Positions 6,500 to 11,469 of a DNA stretch of 11,469 nucleotides are shown piece after piece. This DNA is from Gemmatimonadota bacterium (lineage in GTDB: Bacteria > Latescibacterota > UBA2968 > UBA8231). The first letter of the stretch is position 1, and every line of letters begins with the position of its first letter. The notes beneath the pieces were generated by a model, which made no database searches, had not been told where the DNA came from, and saw nothing but the letters and a program-made list of their open reading frames with translations. The DNA is taken from assembly GCA_026706165.1 (NCBI GenBank), contig JAPOZF010000629.1:9061-20529 (forward strand). Reading direction: 5' to 3'. The translations under genes and the position numbers were made by a program.

Positions 6500-7848
6500 C
6501 CACCCATATCCCGGAACCGGCGACCACCCGCCTCGACGACCTGCTGACCGACACGGAAGTAGGCAGCGTCTTCGTCTCCAACTACCCGCCGTACTCGTTC
6601 TGGAACGAGAGCGACGTCGCCGCGGCGCGCGCCCTTCTCGACGCCCCGCCGGCGCCTGAGGCCGTTCCCGACCTCGGTCTCTACCTGCACGTGCCGTTCT
6701 GCCGCAAGCGCTGCAAGTTCTGCTACTTCCGCGTCTACGTCGACAAGAACGCCGCGCAGATCGGGCAGTATCTCGACTCGATGGCGCGCGAGGTGGAGCT
6801 GTACGCCGGCTCCCCCCGGATCGCCGGACGCGGGCTTAGGTTCGTCTATTTCGGCGGCGGCACCCCCTCCTACATAAGCGCGCGCCACCTCGAAGCGCTG
6901 GCGGCGCGGCTGAAGGCGGCGCTGCCCTGGGACGCGGCCGCGGAGATCGCCTTCGAGTGCGAGCCGGGAACGCTGACCGAGGCCAAGCTGCGGGCGATCC
7001 GGCGGATCGGGGTGACCCGCCTCAGCCTCGGCGTCGAGAACATGAACGACGACATCCTGCGCGAGAACGGCCGCGCCCACACCACCCGGGAGGTGTTCCG
7101 CGTGCAGCCCTGGATCGCGGCGCAGGGGTTCGACCAGGTCAACGTCGACCTGATCGCAGGCATGGTCGGCGAGACCTGGGAGACCTGGAGGGAGACCGTC
7201 GAGCGCACTGTCGACCTCGGGGCCGACAGCATCACCGTCTACCAGATGGAGCTGCCGTTCAACACCGTGTACTCGCAGTCGATTACCGGGGGCGGACGCA
7301 AGGAGATGATCCTCGCCGATTGGCGGACGAAGCGGGAGTGGCATGCCTTCGCCTTCGACCGTTTCGAGCGGGCAGGGTACGAGCGCTCGAGCGCCTACAC
7401 CGTCGTCAGGAAGGGGACGGAGCAGTCCTTCGTCTACCGCGACGCCCTCTGGCGCGGCAGCGACATGATCGGCGCCGGGGTTGCCTCCTTCTCGCACATG
7501 GGCGGCATACACTCCCAGAACGCCTCCTCCTGGGAGGAGTACCTCGGCGCCCTTGCCGAGGACCGGCTGCCGCTGGCGCGGGCCTTCGCGACCAACGCCG
7601 GCGAGCGCACGACCCGGGAGCTGATCCTGCAGCTGAAGCTTGCACAGGTCAGCACCCGCTATTTCGCGGAGAAACACGGAGTCGACATTCTCGACCGCTT
7701 CGCCGCCCCCCTCGAGGTCCTGCGCGAGGAAGGGATGCTGACCTGGGACGACGCGACCGTCGCCCTCACCCCCACCGGCCTGCTGCGCGTCGACCAGCTG
7801 CTGCCGGCGTTCTACGACCCGAGGTACCGCAATGCGCGCTACACCTGA
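6496..7848 (+). CDS. HemN/HemW-like radical SAM protein (450 aa)
   Basis: LYLHVPFCRKRCKFCYF (63-79) carries the CX3CX2C cluster motif (C69, C73, C76) for the [4Fe-4S]/SAM centre. YFGGGTPSYIS (118-128), LSLGVENMND (177-186) and VNVDLIAGMVGETWETW (215-231) are the standard conserved blocks of the coproporphyrinogen oxidase-like family, and GAGVASFSHMGGIHSQN (326-342) matches the start of the HemN C-terminal region. The residues after the third cysteine are Y-F, so the fourth cysteine of true HemN (CX3CX2CXC) is absent. That places it with HemW, with ChuW/HutW heme enzymes and with class C radical SAM methyltransferases or cyclopropanases of natural-product pathways. The ATG overlaps the previous stop as ATGA. 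Genomic context favours a tailoring reaction such as radical methylation, but the adjacent TonB receptor leaves a heme-related role open. Family certain, reaction unknown. Confidence 0.88.
   Translation: MTTHIPEPATTRLDDLLTDTEVGSVFVSNYPPYSFWNESDVAAARALLDAPPAPEAVPDLGLYLHVPFCRKRCKFCYFRVYVDKNAAQIGQYLDSMAREVELYAGSPRIAGRGLRFVYFGGGTPSYISARHLEALAARLKAALPWDAAAEIAFECEPGTLTEAKLRAIRRIGVTRLSLGVENMNDDILRENGRAHTTREVFRVQPWIAAQGFDQVNVDLIAGMVGETWETWRETVERTVDLGADSITVYQMELPFNTVYSQSITGGGRKEMILADWRTKREWHAFAFDRFERAGYERSSAYTVVRKGTEQSFVYRDALWRGSDMIGAGVASFSHMGGIHSQNASSWEEYLGALAEDRLPLARAFATNAGERTTRELILQLKLAQVSTRYFAEKHGVDILDRFAAPLEVLREEGMLTWDDATVALTPTGLLRVDQLLPAFYDPRYRNARYT
7821..7824 (+). promoter_or_regulatory. Ribosome binding site for the TonB receptor
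   Basis: GAGG, 7 bases before the ATG at 7832 and inside the radical SAM gene, is well placed. It supports ATG 7832 despite the 17-base overlap with the upstream gene. Confidence 0.55.
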
Positions 7849-9913
7849 AGGCCGGGGCCTGGGGCGCCGGCTCCTGCTCCTGGCCGCGCTTGCCCCCGCC
7901 GACGAAACCGAAAGCGCCGCGGACCCGCCGGCTTACACCGCCGGCGAGGTGGTCGTAACCGGGTCGCGCTTCACCCTTCCGGAACGGGGCGGCATGGTGA
8001 CCAGGTGGCCTCTGGCGCTGCGCGACACCCCCGCTTCCGTCGCGGTGGTTCCCGCTGCCCTGGTCCAGGCCCAGCACGGCGGGATCCTCGGCGACGCGCT
8101 GGCCAACGTCAGCGGCGTCAACGTGCAGACCGGCTTTGGAGTCTCCGACTACTTCGTCGTGCGCGGCTTCGACTCGCTGTCGAGCGGCATGGTCCTCTAC
8201 GACGGCGCCGGCGAGCCCGAGGTCAGCTTCTACCCGATGTACAACGTCGCCCGCATCGAGGTTCTCAAAGGCCCGGGGGCTTTCCTGTACGGCGGCAAGC
8301 CGATGTCCGGGGCCGTGAACGTCGTCCGCAGGAAACCGGTATTCGCCGGCCGCCCGTTCGCGGTTCTCGGGGGCAGCTATGGCAGCTACGGCAGCTACCG
8401 GGCGACAGCGGACGCCGGCTGGAGGCGGGGAGAGCGGGTGGCGCTGCGGCTGAACGCCATGACGCGCGGCTCGGACAACTACCGCGACGACAAGGAATAC
8501 TCCGAATGGGCGGTCAACCCGGCTTTGGCGGTCCGCTTCGGCGACGTCGCCTTCATCGAGGCGAGCGCCGAGTACATCGCCAACGACTACAGTCCGGACT
8601 CCGGGCTGCCGCTTCTGGGAGATGCCCTTGCGCCGGTGCCGCGGACGCGCTCGTACCAGGCACCCGGCGACTTCTCCGAGCAGGCGATCCTGCGTCTCAG
8701 GCTCGACGGCGAGATGAAGCTGTCGGACCGCCTGACCCTGCGGGACAAGCTCTACTTCACCAACTTCGAATGGCCGTCGGCAGGCACCCTGCTCAACGGC
8801 GTCCTTCCCGGCGAGGACGGCTCCCTGAGCGTGTTGCGCACGCGGCTGTCGCTCGACGACTTCCAGCGTTTCATCGGAAACCAGTTCGAGGCGGTAGTGG
8901 AACGCGGCGGGCACCGGCTGCTTGCCGGCCTCGAGGTCGCGCGTCTGACCGACGACTTCACCCTCGATGCGGTGCTGCTTCCGGCAGTCGATCTCCACAA
9001 TCCGTTCGAGCCGGGGGGGAGCGGCTTCCCGGTCCAGTCGCAGGCCGCCGACGCCCGGTCCACCGTCCTCGCCCCGTACGTCGCCGCCCAGTCGCCAATC
9101 ACCGGGAATCTCGAATCGATTGCCGGCCTCCGCTTCGACCGCATCCTCTACGATGAGGAGATCTCGGAGAGCGAGCGCAATTACGGCAAGCTCAGTCCCT
9201 TCCTCGGCGCAACGTGGTCGGCGACGGACGACCTGCGGCTGTACGCCAGCGCCGGCCGGGCCTTCGCTCCTCCTTCCACCCAGGTAACCGGGGAGCGCGA
9301 GGCCGAGGAGAGCAGGCAGCTCGAAGCGGGCGTCCGCCGGCAGTGGATGCAGGGCCGGGTGCGCGCCTCCGCAGCCGCCTACCTGCTCGAAAAGGAGAAC
9401 ATCGCCATCCCGGACGGGACCGGGATCGTGAAGGAGAACGGCGCCCAGCGCTCCCGGGGGCTGGAGCTCGAGATCGCGGCGCAGCCGTCCGGGCGCTGGT
9501 ATTTTCTCGCAGCCTACGCCCTTGCAGACGCCGAGCTGACGGCATTCACCGAGTTCGTGCCCCAACTCACCGGCGAGTACGAATTCGCCGACCGGGCCGG
9601 CAACGTTCCCGCTTTCGCCCCGGCTCATATCCTCAACCTCTGGAGTTCTGTTCGCACAGTACTCGGCCTCGAGGCCGCCCTCGGGGCGCGCTACGTCAGC
9701 GGCCAGTACATCGCCCCCGACAACGGCTACCGGATCGACCCCGCATTCACCGTCGACGCCGCCCTGGGGTATCGTGTCGGGGGCGCCCGCATCCGCCTGC
9801 ACGTACGAAACCTGACCGGTGACGAGTACGAGACCCGCGGTTTCGGCGGCACCGCCGTCATTCCGGGGGATCCGGCTTCCTTCCATTCGAGCCTGGAGTG
9901 GGCCATCCAGTGA
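7832..9913 (+). CDS. TonB-dependent outer-membrane receptor, siderophore type (693 aa)
   Basis: After a basic N-terminus (RR at 12-13) comes a short hydrophobic core, LLLLAALAPA (14-23), and a probable cleavage before DE. GEVVVTGSR (about 37-45) is a TonB-box-like segment. The plug domain follows, with TPASVAVVPAALV, GDALANVSGVNVQTG, VVRGF and ARIEVLKGPGAFLYGG, then GAVNVVRRKP: the standard order of siderophore-type receptors. The remaining part, about residue 165 to the end, is the 22-strand barrel with repeated aromatic and acidic strands and late segments VRNLTGDEYET and SSLEW near the C-terminus. Length is normal for the family. It imports a ligand across the outer membrane using TonB/ExbBD energy; ligands are usually ferric siderophores but may be other metal chelates, heme or cofactors. 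Its place between a radical SAM gene and a ligase suggests the ligand is the operon's own product. No extra N-terminal signalling domain is present. Confidence 0.93.
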   Translation: MRATPEGRGLGRRLLLLAALAPADETESAADPPAYTAGEVVVTGSRFTLPERGGMVTRWPLALRDTPASVAVVPAALVQAQHGGILGDALANVSGVNVQTGFGVSDYFVVRGFDSLSSGMVLYDGAGEPEVSFYPMYNVARIEVLKGPGAFLYGGKPMSGAVNVVRRKPVFAGRPFAVLGGSYGSYGSYRATADAGWRRGERVALRLNAMTRGSDNYRDDKEYSEWAVNPALAVRFGDVAFIEASAEYIANDYSPDSGLPLLGDALAPVPRTRSYQAPGDFSEQAILRLRLDGEMKLSDRLTLRDKLYFTNFEWPSAGTLLNGVLPGEDGSLSVLRTRLSLDDFQRFIGNQFEAVVERGGHRLLAGLEVARLTDDFTLDAVLLPAVDLHNPFEPGGSGFPVQSQAADARSTVLAPYVAAQSPITGNLESIAGLRFDRILYDEEISESERNYGKLSPFLGATWSATDDLRLYASAGRAFAPPSTQVTGEREAEESRQLEAGVRRQWMQGRVRASAAAYLLEKENIAIPDGTGIVKENGAQRSRGLELEIAAQPSGRWYFLAAYALADAELTAFTEFVPQLTGEYEFADRAGNVPAFAPAHILNLWSSVRTVLGLEAALGARYVSGQYIAPDNGYRIDPAFTVDAALGYRVGGARIRLHVRNLTGDEYETRGFGGTAVIPGDPASFHSSLEWAIQ
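8372..8398 (+). repeat. Three tandem 9-base units coding Gly-Ser-Tyr
   Basis: GGCAGCTAT is followed by two copies of GGCAGCTAC, coding three Gly-Ser-Tyr units in the first barrel strand region of the TonB receptor. The reading frame is kept. It is a small in-frame repeat, with nothing else like it nearby. Confidence 0.6.
9895..9898 (+). promoter_or_regulatory. Ribosome binding site that favours the GTG start at 9910
   Basis: GGAG is 11 bases before GTG 9910, whose last bases overlap the receptor stop as GTGA. An earlier in-frame GTG at 9898 has no good site before it, so 9910 is the better start. Confidence 0.4.
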
Positions 9914-11208
9914 GAGCGGCACCCGCCCCGCCGGCACCGGCGGCAGAATGCGCAATCGGCGCCGGCCAGCTGGCCAGGCTGCGGGAAGTGCTCGCAACGG
10001 TCCTGGAAGGGAACCTGTTCTACCGGGGCAAGCTGGGCGCCGCGGGCCTCAGCGACGCCGCCGAAGTGAGCACCGCCTCCGACTACGCGAGGCTTCCCTT
10101 CACGACCAAGGAGGAGCTATCCCTCGATCAGGCCGGCCACCCGCCGTACGGCACCAACCTCACCTTCGGCCGCGACCGGTACACCCGCCTGCACCTGACC
10201 TCGGGCACCACCGGCGAGCGCCTGCGCTGGCTCGATACCGCAGAGAGCTGGGACTGGTGGGGACGCTGCTGGGGGGAGGTGTACGCCGGCGCCGGGGTGC
10301 GGAGCAGCGACCGCATCTTCTTCGCCTTCTCGTTCGGCCCCTTCATCGGTTTCTGGAGTGCCTGCGAAGGGGCGCGCCGCCTCGGGGCGCTGATCATTCC
10401 CGGGGGCGGCATGAGCTCCCAGCAGCGGGTTCGGGCGATCGCCGCCAACCAGGCGACGGTGCTGGTATGCACGCCGACCTACGCCCTGCACCTGGCCGAG
10501 GTGGCCGGGGGTCTCGGAGTCGGCCTCTCGTCGGGCAGTGTGAGGACCACCATCCACGCCGGGGAACCGGGGGCCGGACTGCCGGCCACCCGCGCCCGCA
10601 TCGAGGCGGCCTGGGGCGCGCGCTGTTTCGACCACGCCGGCGCCACCGAGGTAGGCGCCTGGGGCTTCGAGTGCGGCGAACGGAGCGGGATGCACCTCAA
10701 CGAGGAGGAGTTCATCTTCGAGGTGCTGACCCCCGGCGGCAGCGAGCCGGCCACCGAAGGGGAGCTGGTGGTCACCAACCTCGGCCGCGCCGGGATGCCG
10801 GTGATCCGCTACCGCACCGGGGACCTGGTGCGCCTCGCCGGAGACGGCCCCTGCCGCTGCGGGCGGCCGGGCAGGCGGCTGCAGGGGGGCGTGATCGGCC
10901 GCCTCGACGACGCCCTGCTGATTCGCGGCACCAACGTCTACCCCAGCGCCATCGAGAACGTCGTGCGCCGCTTCCCGCAGGTGACGGAGTTCGCCGTCGA
11001 CGTGCGCCGCCGGAGCGCCCTCGACGAGCTCGAGGTCCGGGTGGAGCTGGACGCGGCGGACCCGGACCGCCTCGAGTCGGAGCTGGCGCAGGCCCTGCAC
11101 GGCGGCCTCGGCCTGCGGGCGGCGGTCGCCGCGGTTCCCGCCGGCACCCTGCCGCGCTTCGAGCTCAAGGCGCGGCGCGTCACCGACCACCGCGCGACCG
11201 ATGGCTGA
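9910..11208 (+). CDS. Phenylacetate-CoA ligase (PaaK)-family adenylate-forming enzyme (432 aa)
   Basis: This is a full-length ANL enzyme of the PaaK/coenzyme F390 synthetase type. LTSGTTGERLR (96-106) is the ATP loop and HAGATEVG (242-249) contains the catalytic 'A-T-E' block. YRTGDL (301-306) holds the ribose-binding aspartate. PCRCGRPGRRL (314-324) is the cysteine-containing 'CxCGR' turn typical of PaaK. GRLDDALLIRGTNVYPSAIE (330-349) is the hinge and start of the C-terminal domain, which continues to the end. It should activate an aryl or other carboxylic acid to an adenylate and pass it to CoA or a carrier-protein thiol. It differs from the truncated ANL enzyme at 1682 by having this domain, so the two enzymes probably do different jobs. 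It starts at GTG on a GTGA overlap with the receptor gene. Substrate cannot be read from the sequence. Confidence 0.9.
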   Translation: MRAAPAPPAPAAECAIGAGQLARLREVLATVLEGNLFYRGKLGAAGLSDAAEVSTASDYARLPFTTKEELSLDQAGHPPYGTNLTFGRDRYTRLHLTSGTTGERLRWLDTAESWDWWGRCWGEVYAGAGVRSSDRIFFAFSFGPFIGFWSACEGARRLGALIIPGGGMSSQQRVRAIAANQATVLVCTPTYALHLAEVAGGLGVGLSSGSVRTTIHAGEPGAGLPATRARIEAAWGARCFDHAGATEVGAWGFECGERSGMHLNEEEFIFEVLTPGGSEPATEGELVVTNLGRAGMPVIRYRTGDLVRLAGDGPCRCGRPGRRLQGGVIGRLDDALLIRGTNVYPSAIENVVRRFPQVTEFAVDVRRRSALDELEVRVELDAADPDRLESELAQALHGGLGLRAAVAAVPAGTLPRFELKARRVTDHRATDG

Positions 11209-11469
11209 CCGGGAGTACGACGTCGTCGTCGTCGGCGGAGGGCCGGCCGGCACCACTGCCGCGGCCCTGGTGGCGGAAAAAGGCCACAGCGTGCTCCTGC
11301 TCGAGCGCGAGGCCGCCTCGCAGTTCCAGGTCGGCGAGTCGCTGATGCCGGGAACCTGGGAGACCTTCGCCCGCCTCGGCATGCTCGACAGGCTCAGGGA
11401 AAGCGCCTTCCCCCGGAAGTACAGCGTCCAGTTCTACGGCCGTTCCGGGCGCGCCTCGGCCCCCTTCTA
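11201..11469 (+). CDS. Flavin-dependent halogenase/monooxygenase-like protein, N-terminal part (3' cut by window)
   Basis: The first 89 residues are visible. The FAD dinucleotide-binding motif is DVVVVGGGPAGTTAAALVAE (7-26) with GxGxxG at 12-17 and the ribose-binding glutamate E36 in LLLERE. FQVGESLMPGTWETFARLG (42-60) and F70-x2-K73-x4-F78 match the block that follows the FAD site in flavin-dependent halogenases and their relatives ('F-x-GESLLP', then 'F-x-x-K-x-G-x-x-F'). The residues that separate true halogenases from oxygenases or reductases (the active-site lysine and GWxWxIP) lie at or beyond the window edge, so halogenation cannot be claimed. The ATG at 11201 overlaps the ligase stop by 8 bases, with no clear ribosome site, implying translational coupling. 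It likely performs oxygenation, halogenation or oxidation of an intermediate made by the operon. Confidence 0.8.
   Translation, partial: MADREYDVVVVGGGPAGTTAAALVAEKGHSVLLLEREAASQFQVGESLMPGTWETFARLGMLDRLRESAFPRKYSVQFYGRSGRASAPF

Larger units (their letters stand above)
1682..11469 (+). other. Candidate specialised-metabolism operon, eight genes, open at the right edge
   Basis: Junctions are extremely tight: a 5-base gap at 2783-2787, TGATG overlaps at 4224 and 5360, an ATGA overlap at 6496, a 17-base overlap at 7832-7848, a GTGA overlap at 9910 and an 8-base overlap at 11201-11208. Such spacing indicates one transcript with translational coupling. The contents are two adenylate-forming enzymes, an aldehyde dehydrogenase-type reductase, an iron-type alcohol dehydrogenase, a radical SAM protein, a flavoprotein, an exported propeller and a TonB receptor. 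This mix reads as biosynthesis plus transport of a small molecule. Operon structure is strongly supported by the sequence; the biosynthetic interpretation is inferred. Confidence 0.75.

Noticed and set aside
7766..9997. A 743-codon open frame on the minus strand opposite the TonB receptor
   Set aside because: The receptor on the + strand has complete family motifs. The minus-strand product is a low-complexity Arg/Gly/Ala/Val sequence without motifs, as expected opposite a GC-rich gene.
9819..11345. A 508-codon + strand open frame across the PaaK-like ligase
   Set aside because: Out-of-frame, Arg-rich and motif-free; it also overlaps the flavoprotein start.
1..11469. CRISPR arrays, tRNA or rRNA genes, insertion sequences, attachment sites
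   Set aside because: No regularly spaced repeats, no tRNA-like cloverleaf, no transposase or integrase motifs and no terminal inverted repeats were seen; almost all bases are in the listed genes.

Overview
The window is very GC-rich (about 70% by eye, with nearly all third positions G or C) and every gene I accept lies on the + strand. A TonB-dependent outer-membrane receptor and exported beta-propeller proteins point to a Gram-negative (diderm) bacterium. The propellers and the lectin-like tail at the left edge are protein types common in groups such as Planctomycetota, Acidobacteriota, Verrucomicrobiota and Myxococcota/Desulfuromonadia. I cannot name the phylum from sequence alone.

Layout. 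(1) 1-104: last codons of a gene that resembles the end of a concanavalin-like/DUF1080 (3-keto-disaccharide hydrolase type) domain. (2) 124-1575: a secreted PQQ-like beta-propeller protein. (3) 1576-1681: a 106-base spacer with a 12-base palindrome and a strong ribosome binding site at its right end; it is the only sizeable gap. (4) 1682-11469: a closely packed run of eight genes, separated by 5 bases at most and otherwise overlapping by 1 to 17 bases, so almost certainly one operon that continues past the right edge. In order: a short adenylate-forming (ANL) enzyme without its C-terminal domain, an aldehyde dehydrogenase-fold reductase, an iron-type alcohol dehydrogenase, a second exported beta-propeller, a HemN/HemW-like radical SAM protein, a TonB-dependent receptor, a full-length phenylacetate-CoA ligase-like enzyme, and the start of a flavin-dependent halogenase/monooxygenase-like protein.

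How the genes may work together. The first two operon genes match the EhpF/EhpG pair of D-alanylgriseoluteic acid (phenazine) biosynthesis. There a C-domain-less ANL enzyme makes an acyl-adenylate and the ALDH-like partner is proposed to reduce it to an aldehyde. The following alcohol dehydrogenase would complete a carboxylate-to-aldehyde-to-alcohol module. A second ANL ligase, a radical SAM enzyme and a flavin oxidase/halogenase are typical tailoring functions, and the TonB receptor adds specific outer-membrane uptake. My reading, which is inference, is a specialised-metabolite operon whose product is a small aromatic or other acid-derived molecule, perhaps a metallophore or redox-active compound taken back up by its own receptor. 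No core scaffold enzyme (PKS, NRPS, phenazine Phz proteins) is visible, so the scaffold genes must lie outside the window or the precursor comes from primary metabolism. I do not recognise this gene set as a described system.
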